Below, one piece after another: positions 1 to 6,093 of a stretch of DNA of 9,887 nucleotides. This DNA comes from an uncultured Streptococcus sp. (GTDB lineage: Bacteria > Bacillota > Bacilli > Lactobacillales > Streptococcaceae). A program made the position numbers and the translations under genes. The notes under the pieces are model-generated. The model worked only from the letters and a program-made list of their open reading frames with translations. It had not been told where the DNA came from and did not search any database. The stretch spans positions 1-9,887 of the forward strand of contig CAKPVT010000052.1 of assembly GCA_934196125.1 (NCBI GenBank), read 5' to 3'. Position 1 is the first letter of the stretch, and the number at the start of each line of letters is the position of its first letter.

Positions 1-91
1 TGGACATATAAAAACTCCCCTTATAGTTTCTAGTGAATTTTTGTTTTTTCACTGTCTACTATATGGGGAGTATATCATTTTAGGGGGTTGT
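1..91 (-). mobile_element. Probable insertion-sequence end (IS3/IS150-like), start of its first ORF at the edge
   Basis: Read on the minus strand, an inverted-repeat-like end (ACAACCCCCTAAAATG, near 75-90) is followed by an extended -10 (TGATATACT, 69-77), then a Shine-Dalgarno GGGGAG at 15-20 and an ATG at 5-7, seven bases downstream, that opens a reading frame leaving the window (Met-Ser-). An end with CCCC then AAAA, carrying a -10 but no good -35, fits IS3-family elements of the IS150 group, where circle formation supplies the -35 from the other end. The family call rests on memory of such ends; no transposase residues are visible. The element would lie about 40 bp downstream of proC and in the same orientation. 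The alternative is an ordinary gene start. Confidence 0.45.
14..71 (-). promoter_or_regulatory. Long inverted repeat that can bury the ribosome binding site of the IS gene
   Basis: ACTCCCCTTATAGT (14-27) pairs with ACTATATGGGGAGT (58-71) with one mismatch, and an inner arm AGTGAA (32-37) pairs with TTCACT (48-53). On the minus strand the 3' arm contains the SD GGGGAG and the 5' arm contains the complementary CTCCCC. The CTCCCC overlaps the -10 box and so lies upstream of the predicted transcription start (about 62). A transcript begun here would lack it, whereas transcripts reading in from proC would include it. Confidence 0.5.
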
Positions 92-128
92 CTTTTGTTT
101 GAAGCGCCGTAGAGGCATTTTTAAAAAT

Positions 129-899
129 TTACAAAGTTTTTGCTTTATCGATAGTGGCATCGATACTTGAAATGACACTAGCTGTCAATCTTGTTTTTTC
201 AAGGTCGAGAAGTCCTGCGATGGTTGTTCCACCAGGACTTGAGATTTTATCAATCAAGTCATGTGGGCTGTCAGAACCTTGAAGAAGATTTTCAGCACTA
301 GCAAGAACTGTTTGTGTCACGATATCAAGTGATTTTTCTTTTGGAATACCATATTTGACACCAGCTTTGGCAAGAGCTTCGATAAATAGGTAAATGTAAG
401 CTGGGCTAGAGCCTGCAAGAGCTGTAAAAGTATCAAAGTCTTTTTCAGGAATGTCAAAGGTTGAACCAAAGCTGTCAGTGATTTTTTTGGCAGTTGCTAG
501 GAGTTCTGCAGAAACGTTGTCATTGGTACAAATCGCTGTTGTACTTTTTAGAATTTGAGCATTAAGGTTTGGCATGATACGAATTAATGGAAGGTTTGGG
601 TCTGTTAATTTGCCAAGGCGTTCCAATGTTACCCCTGCTGCCATTGAAAGAATGGGTTGGTGGAAGTGAAGTCCAGCAAGGATTGGTTCAAACATTTGTG
701 GTTTGATACCAAGGATAACCAAATCAGATTGGTCGATGAGTTCTTGGTGTGAAAGAGCTGCTTCAACTTCAAGCTGCTCTGCAATTTCGCGTGAGCGAGG
801 AAGTGAAGATCCTGAAATGATGATATCGTGCGATGTTGTGTTGAGTCCGTTGATAATGGCAGTTGCCATTTTTCCAACTCCGATAAATCCAATTTTCAT
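129..899 (-). CDS. proC: Pyrroline-5-carboxylate reductase
   Basis: It catalyses the last step of proline synthesis, the NAD(P)H-dependent reduction of 1-pyrroline-5-carboxylate to L-proline in the cytosol. The 256-residue protein opens with the Rossmann motif GFIGVGKMATAI (residues 4-15), and the C-terminal half holds the family's dimerisation helices and signature SSPGGTTIAGL near 220-230. The length is normal for Gram-positive P5CR. The ATG start places the Rossmann motif directly at the N-terminus, as in homologues. It lies 60 bp downstream of pepA on the same strand, probably in one transcript. No good SD precedes the ATG: the mRNA there reads CACCTCCCCC, which resembles the 16S anti-SD, while an AAGGAG sits about 50 bases further up just after pepA. 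No convincing terminator follows before the putative insertion sequence. Confidence 0.95.
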   Translation of the reverse strand: MKIGFIGVGKMATAIINGLNTTSHDIIISGSSLPRSREIAEQLEVEAALSHQELIDQSDLVILGIKPQMFEPILAGLHFHQPILSMAAGVTLERLGKLTDPNLPLIRIMPNLNAQILKSTTAICTNDNVSAELLATAKKITDSFGSTFDIPEKDFDTFTALAGSSPAYIYLFIEALAKAGVKYGIPKEKSLDIVTQTVLASAENLLQGSDSPHDLIDKISSPGGTTIAGLLDLEKTRLTASVISSIDATIDKAKTL

Positions 900-959
900 A
901 GTAAGACAAGGGGGAGGTGCAACAGATCTGCTTAATGACCTGAGTCCCCTAGCTCCTTT

Positions 960-2027
960 CTAGTATTTTTTGATGAGGTCAACAGTTGAGCGGTCTAATT
1001 TTTTAACAATAGCTTGAAGGAAAGTTTGCGCTTGCAAGAAGTCATCCATAGCATAAAGACTTTGGTGTGAATGAATGTAACGCGCGCAAACACCGATAGT
1101 AGTCGATGGGATACCACCGTTTTTAAGGTGAGCAGCACCAGCATCTGTACCACCTTTGGCAGCGTAATATTGATATTTGATACCAGCTTCTTCAGCGGTT
1201 GTGAGTAAGAAATCACGCATATCTTTTAACATGATATGTCCTGGGTCGTAGAAACGGAAAAGTGTTCCGTCGCCAATTTTACCTTGGTTGCTATAAATGT
1301 CACCAGCAGGTGAGCAATCAACGGCGAAGAAGAGTTCTGGTTGGAATTTTGTGGCAGAAACGTGTGCGCCACGAAGACCAACTTCTTCTTGAACATTAGC
1401 ACCAGCAATAAGAGTGTTATCAAGTTCTTGATTTTTAAGGCTTTCAAGCAATTCGGTTACCATAAGCACACCGAAGCGATTGTCCCAAGCTTTAGAGATA
1501 ACATTTTTTTGGTTGGCTGTGAGAATTGTTTCAGATTTTGGTACGATGATGTCGCCTGGAAGAATGCCAAATGATTCTGCTTCAGCTTTGTCTGTAAATC
1601 CAGCGTCGAAAATGATGTCATCGATTTTTGGAAGAGCAGCAGAGCCATTTGCTCCACGAAGGAAATGTGGTGGAACAGAACCAGAAACGACTGGAATGGC
1701 GCAACCGTCACGTGTGTAAAGTGTAAAACGTTGTGAGCTTAGCACCAAAGGATTCCACCCACCAATACCAACAGCACGCATGGTACCGTCAGCTTTGATG
1801 TCGCTGACCATGAAACCAACTTCGTCCATGTGAGCGGCAACCATGATGCGAGGTGCATTTTCAGCAGCAGAGTTTTTAATACCAAAAATACCACCAATAC
1901 CGTCAGTTTGCACGTCCTCAACGAGCGGTGTGATTTTTGAACGAAGATAGTTACGAACGCTATGCTCGTATCCTGCAATACTATCAAGTTCTGTGATTTC
2001 TTTTATTTTTGAAAATAATTCTGACAT
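960..2027 (-). CDS. pepA: Glutamyl aminopeptidase, M42 family
   Basis: A cytosolic metal-dependent aminopeptidase that removes N-terminal Glu/Asp from peptides, part of lactic streptococcal peptide use. The 355-residue protein has the complete M42 two-metal site in order: His66 (AAHMDE), Asp182 (KAWDNR), the catalytic Glu214 and Glu215 (QEEVG), Asp237 (VDCSP) and His319 (YIHSH). Length matches PepA of lactococci and streptococci (about 355). The ATG start is preceded by GAGG (2033-2036) at 5 bases. It is the first gene of a pepA-proC unit driven from the divergent intergenic region. Peptide hydrolysis releasing glutamate next to a proline-synthesis gene is metabolically sensible, since glutamate is the proline precursor; that link is inference. 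Nothing in the gene looks damaged. Confidence 0.95.
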   Translation of the reverse strand: MSELFSKIKEITELDSIAGYEHSVRNYLRSKITPLVEDVQTDGIGGIFGIKNSAAENAPRIMVAAHMDEVGFMVSDIKADGTMRAVGIGGWNPLVLSSQRFTLYTRDGCAIPVVSGSVPPHFLRGANGSAALPKIDDIIFDAGFTDKAEAESFGILPGDIIVPKSETILTANQKNVISKAWDNRFGVLMVTELLESLKNQELDNTLIAGANVQEEVGLRGAHVSATKFQPELFFAVDCSPAGDIYSNQGKIGDGTLFRFYDPGHIMLKDMRDFLLTTAEEAGIKYQYYAAKGGTDAGAAHLKNGGIPSTTIGVCARYIHSHQSLYAMDDFLQAQTFLQAIVKKLDRSTVDLIKKY

Positions 2028-2051
2028 AAAAACCTCGATTCTATGATTTCT

Positions 2052-2080
2052 ATTTTACCACGTTTTCAGACAATTTAATG
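2052..2080 (-). promoter_or_regulatory. Promoter of pepA-proC
   Basis: On the minus strand an extended -10 (TGGTAAAAT; hexamer at 2052-2057) lies about 25 bases upstream of the pepA start. The matching -35 (CATTAA, 2075-2080, 17 bp away) is weak, so the call rests on the TGN extension. Confidence 0.5.
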
Positions 2081-2082
2081 GT

Positions 2083-2104
2083 AGAAATAGCATTAAATAT
2101 TTCT
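2083..2104. promoter_or_regulatory. Dyad between the divergent promoters
   Basis: AGAAATA (2083-2089) and TATTTCT (2098-2104) form a perfect 7-bp inverted repeat with an 8-bp AT-rich spacer. It sits between the pepA promoter and the promoter of the small membrane protein, a position where one regulator could control both. I do not recognise a known operator, and AT-rich DNA makes such dyads by chance. Confidence 0.25.
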
Positions 2105-2107
2105 ATC

Positions 2108-2137
2108 TTGGTATTATAGGCTGAAATATGCTAAAAT
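2108..2137 (+). promoter_or_regulatory. Promoter with extended -10, very close to the start codon
   Basis: TTGGTA (2108-2113), 18 bp, then TAAAAT (2132-2137) preceded by TG (2129-2130). The hexamer ends only 7 bases before the ATG at 2145, so the expected transcription start falls at or next to the start codon. Confidence 0.6.
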
Positions 2138-2144
2138 AAAGCGT

Positions 2145-2426
2145 ATGAGAAACAAAAAAAGAAACTTACTGTCACGTTTTAGCTTAGTGGGAGTCGGTGG
2201 TGTCATCGTTTTGGGAGCAATCCTAAAAAAACAATGCGAAGAAAAGCGACAAGAAAAAATTAAGCAAGCCATTCGTGATTATTTTAGTCGATTTGACAAT
2301 ATCTCGGTGTTTTATGTGAATGCTTTTGAATCTGATAAGGAGAGAACGACTGGTGGTCTTGTTTTAGAGGACGGTCGGACGTTTCAATTTGTTTACCAAA
2401 ATGGAGAGATTAGCTATAAGGAGTAG
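2145..2426 (+). CDS. Small membrane-anchored protein, DUF4651-like
   Basis: A 93-residue protein with a basic N-terminus (MRNKKRN), one hydrophobic segment at about residues 12-27, a highly charged Lys/Glu linker (28-42) and a small C-terminal domain (about 43-93) with a beta-type pattern. It resembles the DUF4651 family of short streptococcal proteins of unknown function; the match is from memory and no function is known to me. The topology suggests an N-terminal anchor or uncleaved signal with the C-terminal domain probably outside. It is the first gene of an operon with the thioredoxin-like protein and ytpR: the thioredoxin ATG is 4 bases after its stop. There is no SD before the ATG, and the promoter is so close that the mRNA may be leaderless. 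Confidence 0.8.
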   Translation: MRNKKRNLLSRFSLVGVGGVIVLGAILKKQCEEKRQEKIKQAIRDYFSRFDNISVFYVNAFESDKERTTGGLVLEDGRTFQFVYQNGEISYKE

Positions 2427-2430
2427 AAAA

Positions 2431-2748
2431 ATGATTAGCTCAAAATCCTATGAAGAAATGGCTACCTATCTAGAAAAACCTGAAAAAGTGGTTTTCTTTT
2501 TTACGGCAAATTGGTGCCCAGACTGCCAATTCATCTATCCAGTCATGCCTGAAATTGAAGCAGAAAATCCTGAATTCACCTTTGTCCGTGTGGATCGTGA
2601 TGATTTTATGGAAGTAGCACAACGCTGGAATATTTTTGGGATTCCAAGTTTTGTGGTGACTGAAAATGGAAAAGAAATTGGTCGTTTAGTTAATAAATTA
2701 CGCAAAACTAAAGCAGAAATTAACAGCTTTTTAGCTGGATTGAAATAG
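2431..2748 (+). CDS. Thioredoxin-like protein
   Basis: A 105-residue single-domain thioredoxin-fold protein, cytosolic because it has no signal peptide. The redox motif WCPDC has its cysteines at residues 29 and 32, after the usual hydrophobic strand (VVFFFTAN), and the cis-proline is Pro72 in FGIPSF. It should perform dithiol-disulfide exchange; the CPDC centre differs from the CGPC of housekeeping TrxA, so its partners are probably different. The start is ATG 2431, preceded by AAGGAG (2418-2423) at 7 bases that overlaps the end of the upstream gene; an in-frame TTG at 2389 would overlap that gene by 38 bases and lacks an SD. It is translationally close to its neighbours on both sides, with 8 bp to ytpR. 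Confidence 0.9.
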   Translation: MISSKSYEEMATYLEKPEKVVFFFTANWCPDCQFIYPVMPEIEAENPEFTFVRVDRDDFMEVAQRWNIFGIPSFVVTENGKEIGRLVNKLRKTKAEINSFLAGLK

Positions 2749-2756
2749 GAGAGAAA

Positions 2757-3398
2757 ATGATTTTTACGTACAACAAAGAACACGTCGGTGATGTCCTCAT
2801 GGTAATTGTCAAAGATAGCAAAGATGCTAAGCTTGACTATGAACGCAAAGGCAATGTCTCACGCGTTTTCCTTGAGAAAAATGGTGAAACAGTTGCTTGG
2901 AATATTTTTGAAGTGTCAAGCTTGATTACAATTGAAGGTGTTGGTCAAGTTGCTCTATCTGACCAAGACGTTGCAACATTGAACGCTGAATTGACAAAAG
3001 AAGGTTTTAGCGAACAATTGAAAAATGACCCGTCACCAAAATTTGTTGTTGGTCAAATCAAAGAAATGGTTGCTCACCCAGACAGCGACCACTTGAACAT
3101 TTGCCAAGTGCAAATCTCAGATGACAAAACCGTTCAAATCGTTGCAGGTGCGCCAAATGCCGCTGTCGGTTTGAAGACAATCGTAGCCCTTCCAGGTGCT
3201 ATGATGCCAAACGGAAGTCTTATCTTCCTAGGTGCCCTTCGTGGCGAAAAGAGCTTTGGTATGATGTGCTCACCTCGCGAATTAGCCCTTCCAAACGCCC
3301 CACAAAAACGTGGTATCATTGAACTTGATGACACAGCCCTAGTCGGCGAAGCCTTTAACCCAGAAAAAACACTGGAAAGGGTAGGAAAAAGAGCTTGA
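2757..3398 (+). CDS. ytpR: YtpR family tRNA-binding protein
   Basis: A 213-residue protein with an N-terminal region typical of the family (about 1-88) and a tRNA-binding OB-fold domain (about 90-205) like that of the PheT N-terminus and Arc1p/EMAP-II. Visible family motifs are VGQIKEMVAHPDSDHLNIC (about 98-116), IVAGAPNA (about 128-135), the PGAMMPNG stretch and SFGMMCSPREL (about 167-177). It is expected to bind structured RNA/tRNA; the physiological role is not established. It is preceded by AGGAGAG at a good distance and starts 8 bp after the thioredoxin stop, so it is the third gene of one operon. The last few residues (LERVGKRA) are basic. A strong terminator follows. Confidence 0.9.
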   Translation: MIFTYNKEHVGDVLMVIVKDSKDAKLDYERKGNVSRVFLEKNGETVAWNIFEVSSLITIEGVGQVALSDQDVATLNAELTKEGFSEQLKNDPSPKFVVGQIKEMVAHPDSDHLNICQVQISDDKTVQIVAGAPNAAVGLKTIVALPGAMMPNGSLIFLGALRGEKSFGMMCSPRELALPNAPQKRGIIELDDTALVGEAFNPEKTLERVGKRA

Positions 3399-3416
3399 GA
3401 GAAATTCTTAGTTAAG

Positions 3417-3455
3417 AAAAACAGAGATTCACGTATTTGTGAGTCTCTGTTTTTA
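3417..3455. terminator. Bidirectional Rho-independent terminator
   Basis: ACAGAGATTCAC (3421-3432) pairs with GTGAGTCTCTGT (3439-3450) with one G-U, loop of 6, flanked by AAAA and TTTTT. It can end the ytpR operon on the plus strand and the methyltransferase gene on the minus strand. Confidence 0.9.
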
Positions 3456-3470
3456 ATTTATGTGTTGTAT

Positions 3471-4189
3471 TTAATGCTTGTGGAAGGTAAGGTGTTGCAA
3501 GAAAGTGATATCTTTGTAAGGTTCTTGGTTAGCCACAGCTAATTCAATTTCTGTTAGGTGTTCTAGCCACCCTTCTTCTGTTTTAAAAACGTTTGGTTGG
3601 AGGGCATAAAAGGTGCGCAGACCTTGATAATTTTCAAGTGTTAAGTTGGTTTTGCTGGTTAATTCGTCAATACTGTAAGTTTTGCCATGTCCGAATGATA
3701 AGCTATTGTAGCTATCTTTCCCTTCTAAAAGATGAAGAGCATCCTCGATGTTATTGTTAAAAATAACCTGATGTAACACTTTTCCAGTGAGGTTGTGCTT
3801 AATCAAAGACTGTTCACCATTTGGCTTTAACAGATGTTCAAATTCATCAAGGTATTTTTGGTGGGAGAGATTTATCAATGTACTCAAAGACATTGTGGCA
3901 AACGATGACATCAAGGGATTGTTCTGGTAAGTTTTTAAGAACTTCTAAACTACCATTAATTTTAGCGAATGTCTGTGTGTTGTCGGTAAAAAAGCATATC
4001 GGCATTTGGTTCAACGGCAGTAACGGTATTATTTTGTGATAAGTATTGTGAGGTTGTCCCAAAACCAGCACCGAAGTCTAAGACTTGCTTGTTTTTGATA
4101 TGGCTGAGCTGCGCAAAAATCAAACAGTACATGATTTTTCCCCAAGGCTGATTTAGCATTTCCTTATAGGCATTAATATTGATTGTCAT
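3471..4189 (-). pseudogene. Class I SAM-dependent methyltransferase, broken by two frameshifts
   Basis: Three overlapping minus-strand frames together make one methyltransferase of about 238 residues. Frame 1 (4189 to about 3993) carries motif I VLDFGAGFGTT (residues 36-46) and the acidic residue of motif II (Glu60, AVEPNADML). Frame 2 (about 3987-3860) carries SLDVIVCHNVFEYI, the motif IV region. Frame 3 (about 3854-3471) carries YLDEFEHLLKPNG and the C-terminal lid. Both breaks are of the same sign and each is explained by one extra base in a homopolymer: six A at 3988-3993 (five restores frame, giving MLFTDNTQ) and five T at 3855-3859 (four restores PPKYLDEFE). SD AGGAGA lies at 4194-4199. 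The substrate is not predictable. The codons otherwise look preserved, so the damage is recent or is a sequencing error. Confidence 0.85.
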
Positions 4190-4218
4190 AAAATCTCCTA
4201 TCTGTAAAAATTGATTTT

Positions 4219-4241
4219 ATTTTAGCAAAATTGTTTGAAAA
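4219..4241 (-). promoter_or_regulatory. Probable methyltransferase promoter
   Basis: On the minus strand the extended -10 TGCTAAAAT (hexamer 4219-4224) lies about 30 bases upstream of the start, with only a weak -35 (ATGAAA) 17 bp further up. Confidence 0.45.
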
Positions 4242-4272
4242 TTTCATTTTCAAGTAGATTAACAACTTCTTT

Positions 4273-4280
4273 TTCGAATA
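4273..4280 (+). promoter_or_regulatory. ComX (SigX) cin box of ssbB
   Basis: TTCGAATA matches the late-competence promoter element TACGAATA at 7 of 8 positions, including the core CGAATA. It follows a T-rich stretch, as usual upstream of cin boxes, and lies 20 bases before the ssbB start. ssbB is a standard member of the ComX regulon. Confidence 0.8.
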
Positions 4281-4299
4281 ATAAGATAAGGAGGTAATG

Positions 4300-4695
4300 A
4301 TGTACAATAAAGTTATTATGATTGGTCGTTTGACGGCGCAGCCTGAGCTTGTGACGACGTCAAATGAGAAATCTGTTACACGTGTAACACTAGCAGTCAA
4401 CCGCCGTTTTAAATCACAAAATGGTGAGCGTGAGGCTGATTTTATTTCAGTTGTGGTTTGGGGACGTTTGGCAGAAACTCTTGTTTCTTATGCTGGAAAA
4501 GGAAGTCTGATTTCGATTGATGGCGAGCTTCGCACACGCAAATATGAAAAAGATGGTCACACGAATTATGTGACAGAAGTGCTTTGCCATTCTTTCCAAC
4601 TTTTAGAAAGCCGTGCCCAACGTGCCATGCGAGAAAATAATGTGGCAAACGACCTCGCTGATTTAGTTTTGGAAGAGGAAGAATTACCATTTTAA
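4300..4695 (+). CDS. ssbB: Competence-induced single-stranded DNA-binding protein SsbB
   Basis: A 131-residue OB-fold ssDNA-binding protein that coats and protects incoming DNA during transformation. Family sequence is seen throughout: YNKVIMIGRLT at the start, READFISVVVWG in the middle of the fold, KGSLISIDGELRTRKYE, then the highly conserved SsbB tail LLESRAQRAMRENN and DLADLVLEEEELPF. The acidic EEELPF tip is the SSB partner-binding tail; the linker is short, which separates it from the housekeeping Ssb (about 160 residues). Two ATG codons stand in tandem. The second (4300) is chosen because AAGGAGG (4288-4294) is then 5 bases away and the product has the usual 131 residues; the first would leave only 2 bases. 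It is a single-gene unit with its own cin box and terminator. An intact ssbB says competence was at least recently functional. Confidence 0.95.
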   Translation: MYNKVIMIGRLTAQPELVTTSNEKSVTRVTLAVNRRFKSQNGEREADFISVVVWGRLAETLVSYAGKGSLISIDGELRTRKYEKDGHTNYVTEVLCHSFQLLESRAQRAMRENNVANDLADLVLEEEELPF

Positions 4696-4702
4696 CCAAC
4701 CC

Positions 4703-4735
4703 AAGCTCAAGTCAGTTTTTGACTTGGGCTTTTTT
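4703..4735 (+). terminator. ssbB terminator
   Basis: AAGCTCAAGTCA (4703-4714) pairs with TGACTTGGGCTT (4720-4731) with one G-U, five-base loop, followed by a T run to 4735. Confidence 0.9.
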
Positions 4736-4756
4736 GTTATTATCAGGAAATAGTTT

Positions 4757-4785
4757 TTGAAACCCTTTTTAAAAAATGCTATATT
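4757..4785 (+). promoter_or_regulatory. Strong promoter of the decayed HAD gene
   Basis: TTGAAA (4757-4762), 17 bp, TATATT (4780-4785) with a TG extension at 4777-4778. The expected start is near 4792, just before the SD AGGAGG (4796-4801). This is a near-consensus promoter that now reads into a pseudogene. Confidence 0.8.
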
Positions 4786-4807
4786 GAGAGAAAATAGGAG
4801 GAAAAGT

Positions 4808-5468
4808 ACAAAGGTAAAAATAATTTTTAGTGATATTGACGGCACTCTTATTAATGATGCCTTGAAAGTGACGCCTAGGACACGCCAAGCCCTTCGTCAT
4901 GCTGTTGATACAGGTATTTTATTTGTTCCAGTTTCGGCGCGTATGCCAGAGGCGATTAAGCCAATTTTGAAAGTTTTTTTACCTGATGTCCCCATGGTTT
5001 CCTATAATGGTGCCCTCATCCAAGATGAATAAGGGCAAGTGATTGAAAGCTGTCCGATGAGTCCACAAGAAGCGCAAGCGATTTGTCAGTATTTAGAAAA
5101 AGAAGTCTCTGACGTTGCTTGGAATGTTTACAGCGGTGAAAAGTGGTTGTCCCCAAACCGTGCTAATCGTTGGATTTCACGTGAAGAGTGCGTGGTGGAC
5201 TTAGCCTCTAAGGAAGCGAACTTGGAACAAATCGGTCGATTGCCAGAAGTTCATAAAATCTTGTTAATGGGTGAACCAGAACGCATGGAAGCTTTGGAAA
5301 ATAAACTAAAAAGCCTCTATTCAGATTTATCAATTGCAAGGTCACTGCCTTATTATATCGAAATTATGGCAAGTAGGATTCATAAAGCAAGTGCGGTTCA
5401 GGCTTTGGCACAGCATTACGAGGTTGATATGGCAGACACGCTTGCTTTTGGTGACAATTTTAACGATT
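4808..5468 (+). pseudogene. Cof-type HAD-IIB phosphatase, start codon lost, internal stop, C-terminus deleted
   Basis: The product was a HAD-superfamily sugar-phosphate or cofactor phosphatase. Seen: the nucleophile motif FSDIDGTLI right at the N-terminus, VPVSARMPEAI (motif II region), the cap domain (about 5040-5380), and the motif IV piece AFGDNFND. Lesions: (1) the codon 6 bases after AGGAGG, where the start belongs, is ACA (4808-4810), and no ATG, GTG or TTG precedes the DxD motif; the in-frame TTG at 4757 is the -35 box and cannot be in the mRNA. (2) TAA at 5030-5032 interrupts the frame (QDE-stop-GQVIES), probably AAA to TAA. (3) The gene ends abruptly after GDNFND, where ABC ATPase sequence takes over, losing the last 40-50 residues. 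Apart from these points the frame is open throughout, so decay is not old. Confidence 0.85.
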
Positions 5469-5968
5469 GAAGAAAATATGGCAATTGCTTACCGTCGTGG
5501 TAAAAAGCGCAGCTTCTTCAAAAAATCTGTCACCGAACAAGAACGTGAGTTGTTCAAAGAAACATTGACAGAACTTGGTTTAGGACTGGAAAATCGGATG
5601 AAAACAGATGCGACTTTCTTATCAGGAGGGCGACGTCAAGCACTAACGATTGCCATGGCAACCTTGGTGCGCCCCAAAATTTTTCTCTTAGATGAACACA
5701 CAGCAGCTCTTGACCCAAAAACAAGTGCCATGGTTATACATTTAACGAAAAAATCGTTGAAGAACAAGAGTTAACAACTTTAATGATTACCCATAATATG
5801 GAACACGCTATCGAGTATGATAACCGTCTTATCATGCTTTATCATGGCAAAATCGTGGTTGACGTTCGCGGTGATGAAAAGAAAAACTTCACCGTCGCAC
5901 AACTCATGGACCTCTTCCACAAAAATAGCGGTCAAGCCCTAAACGATGACGCCCTAGTGCTGGGGTGA
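5460..5968 (+). pseudogene. ABC transporter ATP-binding protein, N-terminus missing and frameshifted
   Basis: This is the C-terminal two thirds of an ABC ATPase. Seen: TIEENMAIAYRRGKKR (Q-loop-to-helical-domain region), signature LSGGRRQAL, Walker B IFLLDEHTAALD, then after a frameshift the H-loop LMITHNMEHAIEY and the C-terminal strand LIMLYHGKIVVDVRG. Walker A and the Q-loop upstream are absent, so it cannot bind ATP normally. One base is missing at or near the A run 5748-5753: restoring it gives KKIVEEQELTTLMITHNM. The AYRRGKKR and EHTAALDPKT wording resembles ATPases of streptococcal uptake systems of the TrpX/TrpY (aromatic amino acid-like) type; that specificity is inferred from memory. 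No permease or binding-protein gene accompanies it, so these were probably lost in the same deletion that removed its N-terminus. Confidence 0.85.
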
Positions 5969-5976
5969 CATAGATT

Positions 5977-6032
5977 AACTGAGCAAAATTGCTTCCGCTA
6001 TAGGAACGATTTCAGCTCAGTTTTCTTTTTTT
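5977..6032 (+). terminator. Terminator after the ABC remnant
   Basis: AACTGAGC (5977-5984) pairs with GCTCAGTT (6015-6022); an inner TTCC/GGAA pairing closes the large loop; a T-rich tail runs to 6032. It insulates groESL from upstream transcription. Confidence 0.75.
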
Positions 6033-6050
6033 GAGAATTAGTGTTTTTTT

Positions 6051-6079
6051 CTTGACTATTTCTGACCAAGTGTTAAAAT
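6051..6079 (+). promoter_or_regulatory. groESL promoter with overlapping CtsR-like operator
   Basis: TTGACT (6052-6057), 16 bp, TAAAAT (6074-6079) with TG at 6071-6072. Overlapping the -35, CTTGACT-ATT-TCTGACC (6051-6067) is two heptads spaced by 3, close to the inverse complement of the CtsR tandem heptad (GGTCAAA-N3-GGTCAAA). Dual HrcA/CtsR control of groESL is known in several streptococci. Confidence 0.7.
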
Positions 6080-6093
6080 AGATTCTGTAGGAA

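Noticed and set aside
1..128. Terminator of proC formed by the 14-71 inverted repeat
   Set aside because: On the minus strand, GGGGAGTTTTTAT followed by ATG makes an SD-start arrangement, and the TTTTT is only five bases and followed by an open frame; the IS-end reading explains more, though some termination cannot be excluded.
2389..2430. Upstream TTG start for the thioredoxin-like protein
   Set aside because: It overlaps the preceding gene by 38 bases, has no SD and adds residues absent from the fold; ATG 2431 has AAGGAG at 7 bases.
4757..4807. N-terminal extension of the HAD protein from a TTG
   Set aside because: The TTG is the -35 hexamer of a near-consensus promoter, so it lies upstream of the transcript.
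5977..6032. Riboswitch or T-box
   Set aside because: A single stem with T-tail directly after a gene and before an independent promoter; explained as a terminator.
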